Shown here: positions 42,833 through 52,528 of the stretch, one piece after another
Layout: every line of letters starts with the position of its first letter
How positions within the stretch are numbered: position 1 is the first letter of the stretch
NCBI RefSeq assembly: GCF_020740535.1
Contig: NZ_CP082362.1
Span: 3,284,501 to 3,348,500 of the forward strand
Source of the DNA: Streptomyces profundus
GTDB taxonomy: Bacteria; Actinomycetota; Actinomycetes; Streptomycetales; Streptomycetaceae
DNA: 64,000 bases
Reading direction: 5' to 3'
Position numbers and translations under genes: made by a program
Notes under the pieces: generated by a model
Told to the model about the DNA's origin: nothing
Databases searched by the model: none
The model's input: the letters and a program-made list of their open reading frames with translations, nothing else

Positions 42833-44908
42833 GTGAAGGTTGTTTTCCTGCTCAACAACGCCTATGGGATCGGCGGGACCATTCGGTCCGTCGCCAATCT
42901 CACGGCGTCGCTGGCCGATCGGCACACCGTGCGGATCGCCAGCCTCTACCGCTCGCGCAAGACGCCGAGTCTGCGGTTCGACCCTCGGGTGCGGATCACC
43001 CCGCTGATCGACATGCGCGAGGGGGCGCGTGATGCCGAGGGGCAGGGGCCGGTCGCTGAGAAGCCGAGCGAGGTGTTCGCCGATCTGCCGATGAACTACG
43101 GCAAGGTGGCGCCCTCGTTGCTCAGCGACGAGCGGTTGGGGGACTTCCTGGCGCGGGTGGACGCGGACGTGGTGGTCGCGACGCGGCCGGTGTTGAACGC
43201 CTATCTGGCGCGGCTCGGCCAGTCGCGCTACCTCCGGGTGGCGCAGGAGCACATGACCTACGACACCCGGCTGCCGGCGGCCAGGAAGGTGCAGCTGGCG
43301 GCGGTGCGGGAGCTGGACGCGCTGGTCTGTGTCTCGGCCGCCGACACCGCGAGGTACGCGTCCGTGTTGGGGGAGCACGGCGCCAAGGTGCGGTGCGTGC
43401 CGAACTGTTCGCCGCCGCCGACGGTGCCGCCGTCGACGGGCGACTCCCGCATGATCGTGGCGGCCGGCCGGCTGGCCCGGGTGAAGCGCTACGACCGGCT
43501 GATCGACGCGTTCGCCGAGCTGGCCCCCGAGTTCCCCGACTGGGAGCTGCGCATCTACGGGCGGGGCACGGAGCGCGACCGGCTGCGGGAGCGCATCGCG
43601 GGCCACGGGCTCCACAACCGGGCGCGGTTGATGGGCGCGGCGTCGCCGATCGAGACGGAGTGGGCCAAGGGCGCGGTGGCGGCGGTCTCCTCGGACGCCG
43701 AGTCCTTCGGGCTGACCATCGTGGAGGCCATGCAGTGCGGTGTCCCCGTGGTGGCGACCGACTGCCCGCACGGTCCCGGCGAGATCATCACCCACGGGGA
43801 GAACGGGGTGCTCTCCCCCGTGGACGGCGGCAGCAAGGCGCTGGCCGACGCGCTGCGCCCGCTGCTGTCCGACGAGAGGACGCGACGCGGGCTGGCCGCT
43901 CGCGGCCGGCAGTCGACGGCCGCCTACGAGCCGCCGGCGATCGCCCGCCGCTACGAGGAGCTGTTCCGGGAGTTGGCGCCGAACGCCTCGACCGCGGGCG
44001 CCGTGCCGCCGCCCGGGGAGCGGGCCGGGCGTCTCGGCGGGCTGCTGCGGGCCCTGCGTCCTTCCCCGCCGCCGGAGGGCCGGCCCCGCGGGTACGGGGA
44101 GAGCGAGGCGGACGGTGGGCTGCGGGTCGCGCTGGAGCCGGCGTCGCTGCCGAACGGCGCGGCGGAGCTGGTGCTGCGGCTGCGGCACGACCCGCTGGAG
44201 CGGGAGGTCACCCTGCCGCTGCCGAGGGCACGCGGCCGGCAGTCCGTCGAGGCCACGCTCAGCCCGGACGAACTCGAACTGGCCGAGGGACGTTGGGACT
44301 TCTTCGTCCGGCGGCGGTCCGGCGGGCGGCGGCTGCGGATGGTCGGCGAACAGGCGCGGTCGGCGCGGCTGCTCGGCGCCCCGCCCCGGTCGGTGGCCGG
44401 CGGCGTCTCGGCGTGGGTCCCGTACCGCACCAAGGACGGGAACCTCACGCTGCGCTGCTGGCTGCGCCCGGTGCACGCGGAGGTCGACGAGGTGCTGCTG
44501 GGGGAGTCGGAGGTGACGGTGTCGACGCGGCTGATGGGCGGGCGCGCCCCGGACGCCGCCCCGTACACGGCGCATGCCGAGGGGGTCGGCGAGCGGGGCG
44601 GCGCGGAGCTGACCCTCGGCTGCCGGCCCGAAGGCGAGGGGGGCCGGGTGCGGTTGACCATCCCGCTGGCCGAGGCGCTGAAGGCGCACACCGCGCCCCG
44701 GACGGACTGGCGGCTGGCGCTGCGCTCGCCGGACGGCGCCTCGGCGCTGGTCGCCCGCATCGGCGGCGACGCGTTCGACCGCCGGGCCTCGGACCACTTC
44801 CCGGCGATCGAGCTGACGCACCCGGAGCGCGGGCCCGTCCGGGTGCGGGTGCGCTATACGGCCGACCACGACCTGGCGTTGACCGTCAGCGACGAGCCGA
44901 GCCCCTGA
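42833..44908 (+). CDS. Family 4 glycosyltransferase with C-terminal beta-rich extension
   Basis: A 691-residue protein. Residues 1-385 form a GT-B glycosyltransferase: KVVFLLNNAYGIGGTIRSV at the N terminus, GRLARVKRYDRLIDAF near 208-223 and EAMQCGVPVVATDCPHGPGEI near 296-316 (donor-binding). The extra 300 residues (about 390-691) repeat a beta-rich pattern such as LVLRLRHDPLEREVTLPLPRA and LTLRCWLRPVHAEVDEVLL. They look like a carbohydrate- or substrate-recognition region. GTG 42833. It probably builds a cell-wall or extracellular glycopolymer (inference). Confidence 0.85.
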   Translation: MKVVFLLNNAYGIGGTIRSVANLTASLADRHTVRIASLYRSRKTPSLRFDPRVRITPLIDMREGARDAEGQGPVAEKPSEVFADLPMNYGKVAPSLLSDERLGDFLARVDADVVVATRPVLNAYLARLGQSRYLRVAQEHMTYDTRLPAARKVQLAAVRELDALVCVSAADTARYASVLGEHGAKVRCVPNCSPPPTVPPSTGDSRMIVAAGRLARVKRYDRLIDAFAELAPEFPDWELRIYGRGTERDRLRERIAGHGLHNRARLMGAASPIETEWAKGAVAAVSSDAESFGLTIVEAMQCGVPVVATDCPHGPGEIITHGENGVLSPVDGGSKALADALRPLLSDERTRRGLAARGRQSTAAYEPPAIARRYEELFRELAPNASTAGAVPPPGERAGRLGGLLRALRPSPPPEGRPRGYGESEADGGLRVALEPASLPNGAAELVLRLRHDPLEREVTLPLPRARGRQSVEATLSPDELELAEGRWDFFVRRRSGGRRLRMVGEQARSARLLGAPPRSVAGGVSAWVPYRTKDGNLTLRCWLRPVHAEVDEVLLGESEVTVSTRLMGGRAPDAAPYTAHAEGVGERGGAELTLGCRPEGEGGRVRLTIPLAEALKAHTAPRTDWRLALRSPDGASALVARIGGDAFDRRASDHFPAIELTHPERGPVRVRVRYTADHDLALTVSDEPSP

Positions 44909-44963
44909 TCGGGGCGGGCCGCCCGCCCCCACCCGGCGGCCCGCCTCCGAGACGCCGCCAGCG

Positions 44964-44999
44964 CCGTCCCTCGGACCTTCGCGGGCTCGCGACGGCCCG
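44964..44999. repeat. Dispersed intergenic repeat copy B (bidirectional terminator-like)
   Basis: Second copy of the 36-bp element at 30860-30895, again between convergent genes. The two substitutions and the flanking GAGAGG keep pairing on one side (CTCGG with CCGAG). Confidence 0.65.
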
Positions 45000-45010
45000 A
45001 GAGGCAGGCC

Positions 45011-45733
45011 CTACGCGTCGCCGGTGACCGTCAGGGCGGAGAGCCGGCGGGTGGCGTACCAGGTGCCGAGCCCCGTGGCGGCGAGCAGCAGCACCACGGC
45101 GAGGGGGAGCGCCACATCGGATGTGACGTCGGCGCCGCCCGCGGCGATGCCCTCGGCCAGGGCCAGCGACCACTGCTGGACGCTGAGCACCCGCACCCCC
45201 GGCAGGGTGTTGCCGAGCAGGGCCTCCCAGACCAGCGCGTAGATCAGGCCGAACACCACGGCGTTCCGCGAGATGGTGCCGAGCAGCAGGAAGATCGCGC
45301 TGTAGGCGACGGCGGCGACGGCCGCGGCCACCGTGTAGGCGGAGGCGATCTGCTGGCTGTTGCCGTTGAGGATCAGCCCGGCCAGCAGGATCGGCGCGGT
45401 GGTGAAGGCCACCGTGACGGCGATGGCGACCACCAGCTTGGTGAAGATGATGGTGCGCCTGGGCAGCGGCTTGGCGAGCAGGTAGACGATCGAGCCGTCG
45501 TCGATCTCGGGAGCGATGGCTCCGGTGCCGGCGACCACGCCGATCAGGGGGACCATCGAGGCCAGGGCGAAGCCCCCCAGCACCTCGACGGTCGCGCTGT
45601 CGTCGGCCCCGCCGAACCCGCGGACGGCGCCGGCGATGGCCAGCAGCAGCGCGGGCAGGGCGATCAGGATCAACACCCGGCGGCGACCGAGCAGGGCTCG
45701 GTAGGTGAGCCGGGCGACGGTGTGGTTATACAT
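45011..45733 (-). CDS. ABC-2 type transporter permease (pair 2)
   Basis: A 240-residue membrane subunit with six hydrophobic segments (from LILIALPALLLAIAGAV near 20-36 to LPLAVVLLLAATGLGTWYA near 211-229). It includes the ABC-2 signature-like IDDGSIVYLLAKPLPRRTIIFTK. It is the last gene of a four-gene minus-strand operon (ATPase, permease, ATPase, permease). ATG 45733 with GGAG upstream. The exported substrate is unknown. Confidence 0.87.
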   Translation of the reverse strand: MYNHTVARLTYRALLGRRRVLILIALPALLLAIAGAVRGFGGADDSATVEVLGGFALASMVPLIGVVAGTGAIAPEIDDGSIVYLLAKPLPRRTIIFTKLVVAIAVTVAFTTAPILLAGLILNGNSQQIASAYTVAAAVAAVAYSAIFLLLGTISRNAVVFGLIYALVWEALLGNTLPGVRVLSVQQWSLALAEGIAAGGADVTSDVALPLAVVLLLAATGLGTWYATRRLSALTVTGDA

Positions 45734-45790
45734 CGCGGTGGGGCTCCTTAACGGCTGTGCGCCGATCAACGGCTGTGTGCCGACTCATGG

Positions 45791-46708
45791 CTACGCGCCG
45801 ACCAGGTAGGAGAAGACGCTTTCGAGGGACTCGTCCGAGGGGGCGACGGTCAGCAGCCGGACCTCGCGCTCCCTGGCGAGCCGGGGCAGCCGCTCGGTGA
45901 AGCGGAGGAAGTCCACCGCCTCGACCCGCAGCGCGCCCTCGGCCTCGTCCACCTCGACGCTGGTGGTGGAGGCGTCCGCGATCAGCCCGGCGGCCAGCGC
46001 CCGGTTGTCGCTTGAGCGGATCAGATAGCGGTGCGGGCGGTCCGTCATCAGCCGCCTGATCTTGCGGAAGTCCCCGGAGGCGGCGTGCCGGCCGGCGACG
46101 ATCACCTCGATATGGCTGGCGAGTTGCTCGACCTCCTCCAGGATGTGCGAGGAGAACAGCACCGTGCGGCCCTCTTCGCCCATCTTGGCCAGGAGATCCA
46201 TCAACTGCATCCGCTGGCGCGGGTCCATGCCGTTGAACGGCTCGTCCAGCAGCAGCACCGACGGGTGGTGCACCAGCGCGGACGCCATCTTGACGCGCTG
46301 CCGCATCCCCTTGCTGTAGGTGTCGATGCGGCGGTCGGCGGCATGCGTCATCTCGACCGTCTCCAGGGCCTCCTGGGCGGCGGCCGAGGGGTCGGGCAGG
46401 CCGTGCAGCTCGGCGTTGGCCAGCACGAACTCGCCACCGGTGAGGTAGTCGTACATCCCCTCGCGCTCCGGGACCAGGCCGATCTGCCGGTAGACGTCGG
46501 CGTTGCGCCAGATCTGCCGGTCGTCCAGGGTGACCGTGCCGGCCGACGGGGCCAGGAAGCCGCTCATCATGTTGATCAGCGTGGACTTGCCGGCGCCGTT
46601 GGGCCCGAGCAGGCCGGTGACCCCCGGGCCGATGGCCATGCTGATGTCGTTGACGGCGACCACGTTCCCGAACCAGCGGGAGGCGTTGGTGATGTGGAGG
46701 GTGGTCAC
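45791..46708 (-). CDS. ABC transporter ATP-binding protein (pair 2)
   Basis: A 305-residue ATPase. Walker A is LLGPNGAGKST near 33-43, signature YSKGMRQR near 130-137, Walker B SVLLLDEP near 148-155 and switch His in SSHIL. A C-terminal extension of about 90 residues is typical of drug/lipid exporters. Its GTG start overlaps the stop of the upstream permease by 4 bp. A 57-bp gap with three imperfect ACGGCTGTG repeats separates it from its downstream permease. Confidence 0.9.
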   Translation of the reverse strand: MTTLHITNASRWFGNVVAVNDISMAIGPGVTGLLGPNGAGKSTLINMMSGFLAPSAGTVTLDDRQIWRNADVYRQIGLVPEREGMYDYLTGGEFVLANAELHGLPDPSAAAQEALETVEMTHAADRRIDTYSKGMRQRVKMASALVHHPSVLLLDEPFNGMDPRQRMQLMDLLAKMGEEGRTVLFSSHILEEVEQLASHIEVIVAGRHAASGDFRKIRRLMTDRPHRYLIRSSDNRALAAGLIADASTTSVEVDEAEGALRVEAVDFLRFTERLPRLAREREVRLLTVAPSDESLESVFSYLVGA

Positions 46709-47589
46709 AGTCCGGCCTTTCGGTAGCGGCGCCCCAGCAGCAGGTAGCAGATGACGGTGACGGCGACGGCCGCCAGCAGGAGGGCCACCCCCGCGGCGTC
46801 GCTCGGCGGCTGCTCACCGGGGAAGGTCGACGAGCCGCCGAGGAAGGCGGACTGGATGCCGTCGATCATCGTGCCGGGCGAGAGCAGGCCCAACCAGCCG
46901 ATGGGGTCCGGGTTGTCCGACTCCCAGGCGACCGCCTGGAGCGCGGTGGCGGCGAAGTAGGGAACGGTCAGCACCCCGATCACGGCGGCCACGCCGAAGC
47001 CCCGGCGCGGCGTGAGGCTGGCGATCAGCAGCCCGAGCGCGGCGTGCAGCAGCGAGAAGATCAGGGAGATGAGCAGGCCCTGGCCGAAGCCCTTGGTCTG
47101 CTCCCCGAAGCCCAGCTCGGCCAGCAGCCCGCCGATGTAGGCCACCACCAGCGGCAGCGCGGTGAAGATGAGGAGCGCGGCGCTGAGCGCGACGAACTTG
47201 GCCAGCACGTAGTCGGAGCGCTCGATGGGGCGGGAGAAGTACAGCGGGGTGACCTTGAACCGCAGGTCGAGCGAGACCATCTGCGGTGCGGCCAGCGCGA
47301 TGTAGAGGCCCACGATGGGCTGCATGAAGAGCGCGTACTGCGTGTACTCGATGGGCAGTTCGTCGAGCCCGGCGAAGGCGGCGACCGCGACTATCACGAT
47401 CGCGGGCATCGCCATGATGGCGAACAGGCCCATCGGCAGCACCTTGGAGCGCGCCGAGCGGCCGAGCCCGAAGGCGCCGCGCAACGAGTGGGTGAACAGG
47501 ACCCGCCGGGCGTAGCCGACGCCCTGGCGTTCGCCCTCGTAGTTGCGGTAGCCGATGTTGTGGATGCGGGCGTCGGTGCCGCTGCTCAT
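46705..47589 (-). CDS. ABC-2 type transporter permease (pair 1)
   Basis: A 294-residue membrane protein with about six helices. The N-terminal cytoplasmic segment reads IHNIGYRNYEGERQGVGYARRVLF. The central loop FSRPIERSDYVLAKF is the usual contact with the ATPase. Overlaps of 4 bp with both neighbours indicate tight translational coupling within the operon. Confidence 0.88.
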   Translation of the reverse strand: MSSGTDARIHNIGYRNYEGERQGVGYARRVLFTHSLRGAFGLGRSARSKVLPMGLFAIMAMPAIVIVAVAAFAGLDELPIEYTQYALFMQPIVGLYIALAAPQMVSLDLRFKVTPLYFSRPIERSDYVLAKFVALSAALLIFTALPLVVAYIGGLLAELGFGEQTKGFGQGLLISLIFSLLHAALGLLIASLTPRRGFGVAAVIGVLTVPYFAATALQAVAWESDNPDPIGWLGLLSPGTMIDGIQSAFLGGSSTFPGEQPPSDAAGVALLLAAVAVTVICYLLLGRRYRKAGL

Positions 47590-48554
47590 GGCGTGACCTC
47601 CGCGCCGGCGCCGGCGTGGGGCGTGGCGCTGTCGGCGGTGTTCGGACGGAAGACCTCGGCGATCTCGTGCCGGCCCTGTTCCATCCGGACCAGGCCGAGG
47701 CCGAGCTCGGCGACGGTGTCCCGGACGGTGTCGTAGACCTGCTCGTCCGTGATCTCCAGGAGGAGCTGGTGGCCGGGGGCCGGCGCGGCGGTGAGGCCGA
47801 TGTCGGCCAGCGCGGAGCGGAGCGCGGCGGCCCCGTCCGGGTGGGCGTCCGTGTCGGTGACCTCGACGGTGAGGGAGGCCGTCGCCTCGATGAAGCTGGC
47901 GGTGGTCTGCGAACGGAGCAGCTGCCCGCCGTCGATCACCACAATGTGGTCGCTGGTGCGCTCCAGCTCGCCCAACAGGTGGGAGGTGACGAGCACGGAG
48001 ATCCCGAAGTCGCTGTGGATGCGCCGGATCAGCCCGAGCATCTCGTCCCGTCCCGCCGGGTCGAGGCCGTTGGTCGGCTCGTCGAGCAGCACCAGCTTGG
48101 GGTCGTGCACCAGCGCCTGGGCCAGCTTGACCCGCTGCTTCATGCCCGTGGAGTAGCCGCCCATGGGGCGGTAGCGCTCCTCGTAGAGCCCGACGTGACG
48201 CAGGGTGTCGGCGGTGCGCTCCCGGGCCGCGGTGCGCGGCAAGCCGGACATTCCGGCCATGTGCACCACGAACTCGGTGGCGCTGACGTCGGGTGGCAGG
48301 CAGTCGTGCTCGGGCATGTAGCCCACCTGCGCCCGGATCGCCGGCCCCTCCCGCGCCGAATCCCGCCCGAGGACACGCGCGGTGCCGTCGGAGGCCGGCG
48401 CGAGGCCCAACAGGATCTTGATCAGGGTGGACTTGCCCGCGCCATTGGCCCCGACCAGGCCGGTGACGCCCGGCTGGATATCGATGGTCAGGCTGTCCAA
48501 GGCGGTCACCCGTGGATACCGCTTGGTCAAGCCGTTGGTCTGTATCACGCTCAC
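47586..48554 (-). CDS. ABC transporter ATP-binding protein (pair 1)
   Basis: A 322-residue ATPase, first gene of the operon. Walker A is LVGANGAGKST near 33-43 (Ala replaces the usual Pro of the second subunit), signature YSTGMKQR, Walker B KLVLLDEP and switch His SHLL. A C-terminal regulatory extension follows. With the second pair it may form either two exporters or one heteromeric exporter; similar four-gene operons are conserved in Streptomyces. Confidence 0.9.
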   Translation of the reverse strand: MSVIQTNGLTKRYPRVTALDSLTIDIQPGVTGLVGANGAGKSTLIKILLGLAPASDGTARVLGRDSAREGPAIRAQVGYMPEHDCLPPDVSATEFVVHMAGMSGLPRTAARERTADTLRHVGLYEERYRPMGGYSTGMKQRVKLAQALVHDPKLVLLDEPTNGLDPAGRDEMLGLIRRIHSDFGISVLVTSHLLGELERTSDHIVVIDGGQLLRSQTTASFIEATASLTVEVTDTDAHPDGAAALRSALADIGLTAAPAPGHQLLLEITDEQVYDTVRDTVAELGLGLVRMEQGRHEIAEVFRPNTADSATPHAGAGAEVTP

Positions 48555-48677
48555 CCGAAGGACACTAACGGCGACGAAGGTCGCGCGCGTCAGCCTTCCG
48601 TCGACATTCTGTGGGCCAGCCCTTAGGGGCCCGGCCAGGCCACGGAAGGGGGTGGCGCCGCTCCCAGGGGCGGGGGC

Positions 48678-49640
48678 TCACCCCTTGAGCTGGGACAACC
48701 CCTCCAGGGCGATGCGCTCGAAGGTCTCAGGGTCCCTCGCGAAGACCGTGTCCTCGGCCGGCCAGTGCACCACCAGTTCGTCGAAGCCGAGATCGACCAG
48801 GTTGCCGGCGTGCTCGACGAACGCGTCGACCGAGTCCAGCGTGCCGATGCCGGCGGGGGTGTCGACGGAGTCCAACAACACCCGGTGCAGGCTGCCCGGT
48901 TCGCGCCCGTTCTCCTCGCAGACGCTGTCCAGCTGCTCCAGCTGGCGGGCGAGACCGGCCCGGTAGCCGGCGGCACCCGCGTCGACGCCGAGGGACTTGG
49001 GCTCGCCCGTGGTCACCCAGCCCTGGCCGTGCTGGGCGGCCAGCCGCATCCCGCGCGGCCCCGTCGCCGCCACCGTGAAGGGCAGCCTGGGCCGCTGCGT
49101 ACAGCCCGGGTGGGCGCGCACCTCGTGCGCGGAGTAGAAGTCGCCACGGTAGGAGACGCCGGGGGCGCCGGCCGCCGGATCGCCGTCCGAGCCACCCTGG
49201 CTCAGCAGCCGGTCCAGCAGCCGGAGGAACTCGGCGAACCGGTCGGCGCGCTCCCTCGGGGTCCAGGCGTCGTTCCCCAGCACGGTGGCGTCGAAGCCGC
49301 TGCCGCCCGCGCCGATGCCCAGCGTGAGCCGGCCGCCCGAGATGTCGTCGAGGCTGAGCAGTTCCTTGGCCAGCGGCACCGGATGGCGGAAGTTGGGGGA
49401 GGTGACCAGGGTGCCGAGCCGCAGCCGCTCGGTGGCGGTGGCCGCCGCCGTGAGGGTGGGCAGCGCGCTGAACCAGGTCCTGTCGCGGAAGCCGCGCCAG
49501 GAGAGGTGGTCATAGGTGTAGGCGGTGTGGAAGCCCAACTCCTCGGCCCGCTGCCAGCTTTGGCGCCCGCCCTGGGACCAGCGGTGGACGGGGAGGATCA
49601 CGGTGGAAAGCCGCAGCGGAGGCTCGGGGGAAACAGCCAT
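48678..49640 (-). CDS. LLM class flavin-dependent oxidoreductase
   Basis: A 320-residue bacterial-luciferase-like TIM-barrel oxidoreductase using FMN or F420. Family blocks: STVILPVHRW, FHTAYTYDHLSW near 38-49, LGTLVTSPNFRHPVPLAKELLSLDDISGGRLTLGIGAGG near 75-113, and a C-terminal FDELVVHWPAED. The actinobacterial subset commonly uses F420, so that is the likely cofactor. ATG 49640 lacks an obvious ribosome binding site. Substrate unknown. Confidence 0.88.
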   Translation of the reverse strand: MAVSPEPPLRLSTVILPVHRWSQGGRQSWQRAEELGFHTAYTYDHLSWRGFRDRTWFSALPTLTAAATATERLRLGTLVTSPNFRHPVPLAKELLSLDDISGGRLTLGIGAGGSGFDATVLGNDAWTPRERADRFAEFLRLLDRLLSQGGSDGDPAAGAPGVSYRGDFYSAHEVRAHPGCTQRPRLPFTVAATGPRGMRLAAQHGQGWVTTGEPKSLGVDAGAAGYRAGLARQLEQLDSVCEENGREPGSLHRVLLDSVDTPAGIGTLDSVDAFVEHAGNLVDLGFDELVVHWPAEDTVFARDPETFERIALEGLSQLKG

Positions 49641-49746
49641 GGGCAGCAGGGTAGGCCCTCGGTGGGCGGCCTTGTGCCGCTTCCCCGCAAGGGCGAGGGG
49701 CGCACGGGCGTGCGGGTCACCGCGCGAATGTGCGCGCATATGCTGG

Positions 49747-50595
49747 GTGACTGTGCCAGAACATTCCACGCCCCCGCCCCTTCCCCAGTTGATCGTCTCC
49801 GATCTCGACGGCACTCTCCTGCGTCACGACCACACCGTCTCGCCCCGCACCTCGGCCGCGCTGGCCGCCGCCCACGCGGCCGGAATCGAGGTGGTGTTCG
49901 CGACCGGGCGCCCGGCCCGCTGGATGGGCGTGGTCAGCGACCACCTGCACGGCCAGGGCCTGGCCGTCTGCGGCAACGGCGCCGCGGTGGTGGACCTCAG
50001 GAACGGCGGACAGCTCATCGAGGTACGCCCGTTGCCCAGGGAGAACGCGCTGGCCGTCGTGCACGCGCTGCGCGCCGCCGCCCCCGGCGTCGCGTTCGCC
50101 GTGGAACGCACCGTCGGCATCCACCAGGAGCCCGGCTACCCGCCGCTGACCATGGACCCGGCGATCGAGGTGGCCCCCGTGGAGAAGCTGCTGGCCGAGG
50201 GCGCGGCCTACCGGGGCGCCCCCGTGCTCAAGCTCCTCGCCCACCACGACACCCTGGACCCCGACGTCTTCCTCGCCCTCGCCAGGGAACACACCGACCA
50301 GTGGGCCAGCACCACCAGGTCGAGCCCCGACGCCCTGCTGGAGATCAGCGCCCCTGGCGTGAGCAAGGCCAGCACGCTGGCCCTCCGTTGCCAACGCGCC
50401 GGCATCGACCGCGACAGGGTGGTGGCCTTCGGCGACATGCCCAACGACCTGGAGATGCTGTCCTGGGCGGGCACCGGCTACGCCATGGCCAACGCGCACC
50501 CGGCGGTGCTGGCCGCCACCGAACGGCATACCGCGAGCAACGAGGACGACGGGGTCGCGCTGGTCATCGAACGCCTGCTGGCGCGGCAGGGTTGA
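49747..50595 (+). CDS. HAD family (Cof-type) hydrolase 2
   Basis: A 282-residue paralogue of the serS-linked phosphatase. Motif I is IVSDLDGTLL, then VFATGRPARW, LAVCGNGAAVV, and motif [19 protein letters not shown] near 225-241, followed by the identical-type ending [16 protein letters not shown] 49747 or GTG 49753 may be the start; neither has a strong binding site. Divergent from the oxidoreductase gene. Substrate unknown. Confidence 0.88.
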   Translation: MTVPEHSTPPPLPQLIVSDLDGTLLRHDHTVSPRTSAALAAAHAAGIEVVFATGRPARWMGVVSDHLHGQGLAVCGNGAAVVDLRNGGQLIEVRPLPRENALAVVHALRAAAPGVAFAVERTVGIHQEPGYPPLTMDPAIEVAPVEKLLAEGAAYRGAPVLKLLAHHDTLDPDVFLALAREHTDQWASTTRSSPDALLEISAPGVSKASTLALRCQRAGIDRDRVVAFGDMPNDLEMLSWAGTGYAMANAHPAVLAATERHTASNEDDGVALVIERLLARQG

Positions 50596-50601
50596 CCCGG
50601 C

Positions 50602-51405
50602 TCAGCCCCGGTCGGCGCCGCCCTCGGACGGCCCGGTGAAGTCCGGGCTGGCGAAGTCCGGATGCCCCACCGCTGGTCCGCCCCCGGCGCGCTTGCGCTC
50701 GTTGGCCGGGCTGGAGAACTCGGGGCTGCTGAACTGCGGGCTGGAGTACCGGGGTTGGGACGCCCGCCCGTCGGCCGGCCAGGTGTCGGCCAACTCGCCG
50801 CGCAGGAACGGATTGATGCCCTCGTCCAACAGCGCCCTGCGCCAGTCGGCGCGGGCCCTGGCCACCCGCTCGAAGAGCAAGGACCCGCCGGCCCCCGACG
50901 CCCGGATCGAGGTGGCTCCGTTGCGCACCGCGGCCACCACCAGGGCGCCGGCGGCGACCAGCGCGCCCCCGGCGGCCACCAGCGCGAAGGCCCAGCCCAC
51001 CGTGCGCATCGGTGCGGCCAGCGAGGGCTCCGGGCTGGCCAGCCGCAGCGCGTAGCCGAGCAACAGGAAGACCAAACCGCTGACTCCGGCCAGCACCGGG
51101 ATCAGGGCGAAGGCCACAAGGAGCGTGCCCGAACCCGCGCGCCCGGCGCGCCCCGCCGGCTGCGCGCCGGTGGCTCCCTCCCGCAGCTGGACCTCGCGCA
51201 GCTCGTCGCGGAGTGTCGCGAACCGCAGGTACTGCGGCTCGGCGGTCCGCAGGATGTCGGGCAGCGCGTCGACGACCAACTCGCGCAGCCGGGTCATCCG
51301 CTCGGGACCGGCCCCCGTGGCCGTCCGGGCAGCGCGCAGCGCCTCGTCGAGCACCCGCTCGACCTCGGCACGGTCCGTGGACGGCAGTTCGGCTGGGTTG
51401 TTCAT
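50602..51405 (-). CDS. Two-helix membrane protein with FSSP-rich tail, unknown function
   Basis: A 267-residue protein. Residues 1-85 form a charged helical domain (AEVERVLDEALRAARTAT, LRDELREVQLREG). Two transmembrane helices follow (about 96-120 and 138-160), then a cytoplasmic domain, then a tail with repeated aromatic-Ser-Ser-Pro units (RYSSPQFSSPEFSSP) and a second set (DFASPDFTGPSEG). The tail may be a phosphorylation or partner-binding site; no family function known to me. ATG 51405 is preferred over GTG 51423. Confidence 0.7.
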   Translation of the reverse strand: MNNPAELPSTDRAEVERVLDEALRAARTATGAGPERMTRLRELVVDALPDILRTAEPQYLRFATLRDELREVQLREGATGAQPAGRAGRAGSGTLLVAFALIPVLAGVSGLVFLLLGYALRLASPEPSLAAPMRTVGWAFALVAAGGALVAAGALVVAAVRNGATSIRASGAGGSLLFERVARARADWRRALLDEGINPFLRGELADTWPADGRASQPRYSSPQFSSPEFSSPANERKRAGGGPAVGHPDFASPDFTGPSEGGADRG

Positions 51406-51574
51406 AGGCGCCCCCAGATGCACTCAGCCAGAGAGCTGGAGAACAAGGACCACGATGGTAAAGGGCGACACACGTTTCCGGACAGGACATACCCGGAGTT
51501 CGCACCCCTCCACCCGACTTTCGCCCCATCCCGCGCCCCTTCCCGCGAGGCGCCAGGGGCGGGTCAGGGGCGGG

Positions 51575-52528
51575 TCAGGCGGCCAACGGGAGCCGCGCGA
51601 CCAGCAGCTTTCCAGCCATCGTCACACCGCCGTCCATCGCGATCGCCAGCGCGTCGGCGTAGACATAGGGACCTTCGACGCGGGGCGCCGCCGGCCCCTC
51701 GTTGCCGTCCGGATCGGTCTCCGTCGCGCCGTTCTCGCCGGTCAGATACGGAATGGGGCTGTGCCCGTGGACCACGCGCTCACCGCCGAAGGTGTCGAGC
51801 AGCTCCTGCGCGTTCTCCGGGCCGCCCTCGTCGCGGAAGGCGAACCGCTTGGTGAACTTGCGGAACAGCTCCCAGGTCTCCGAGACGTCGTTGCGCTGCA
51901 ACGCCTGCCAGATGGCGTCGTTGACGTCGTCGACGGTCGTGCCGTAGTCGAGATAGGCCGTGGTGTCCGAGTGCACCAGCAGATGGCCGTCGGCCACCGC
52001 CATCGAGTCCAGCCGGGACATCCACTGGATGTGGTGGTCCCGCAGCCGCTCCATGTCGGTGCGCTGACCGCCGTTGAGCAGCCAGGCGGCCTGGAAGGAC
52101 GCGGTGCCGGCCGCGGAGTCGACGGGGGTGTCGGCGAACCTGCTGGCGCCGATCAGCAGCAGCTCGTGGTTGCCGAGCAGCGCCTTGCAGTACCCGCCGG
52201 CCGCCGCCGCCTCGGCGGAGAGCCGCATCACCAGATCAAGGACCCCGACGCCGTCGGGGCCCCGGTCGGTGAAGTCGCCCAGAAACCACAGCCGGGCGTT
52301 GCCGGCGGCCCAGCGGTCCTCGGCGTCGGTGAGCCCCGCCTCGCGCAGCGCGGCGCTCAACTCGTCCAGATAGCCGTGCACGTCGCCGACCACATAGAGG
52401 GGGCCGACGCCGCCGTCCATCACGGGGATGTCGGGCAACGTCGGCGTGTAGAGGTCGGGAGGCGTCTCGGCCTCGCCCGGGAGCGTGCCTCGCCCTGCCG
52501 TCGGCCCCTGGTCGGCCCCCTGAGTCAT
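51575..52528 (-). CDS. Metallophosphoesterase
   Basis: A 317-residue calcineurin-like phosphoesterase with all metal motifs: VVGDVHG near 46-52, FLGDFTDRG near 80-88, LLGNHELLL near 116-124, a later LVHSD, and VVHGHSPI near 259-266. The layout is like PrpE/ApaH-type Ser/Thr or dinucleotide phosphatases. ATG 52528 has GGAGGGG upstream. Substrate not assignable. Confidence 0.88.
   Translation of the reverse strand: MTQGADQGPTAGRGTLPGEAETPPDLYTPTLPDIPVMDGGVGPLYVVGDVHGYLDELSAALREAGLTDAEDRWAAGNARLWFLGDFTDRGPDGVGVLDLVMRLSAEAAAAGGYCKALLGNHELLLIGASRFADTPVDSAAGTASFQAAWLLNGGQRTDMERLRDHHIQWMSRLDSMAVADGHLLVHSDTTAYLDYGTTVDDVNDAIWQALQRNDVSETWELFRKFTKRFAFRDEGGPENAQELLDTFGGERVVHGHSPIPYLTGENGATETDPDGNEGPAAPRVEGPYVYADALAIAMDGGVTMAGKLLVARLPLAA

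Noticed and set aside
45727..45788. 20-codon minus-strand frame (starts MSRHTAV) between the second ABC ATPase and permease
   Set aside because: No ribosome binding site and it overlaps the permease start; it reads three imperfect DNA repeats and is not persuasive as a gene.
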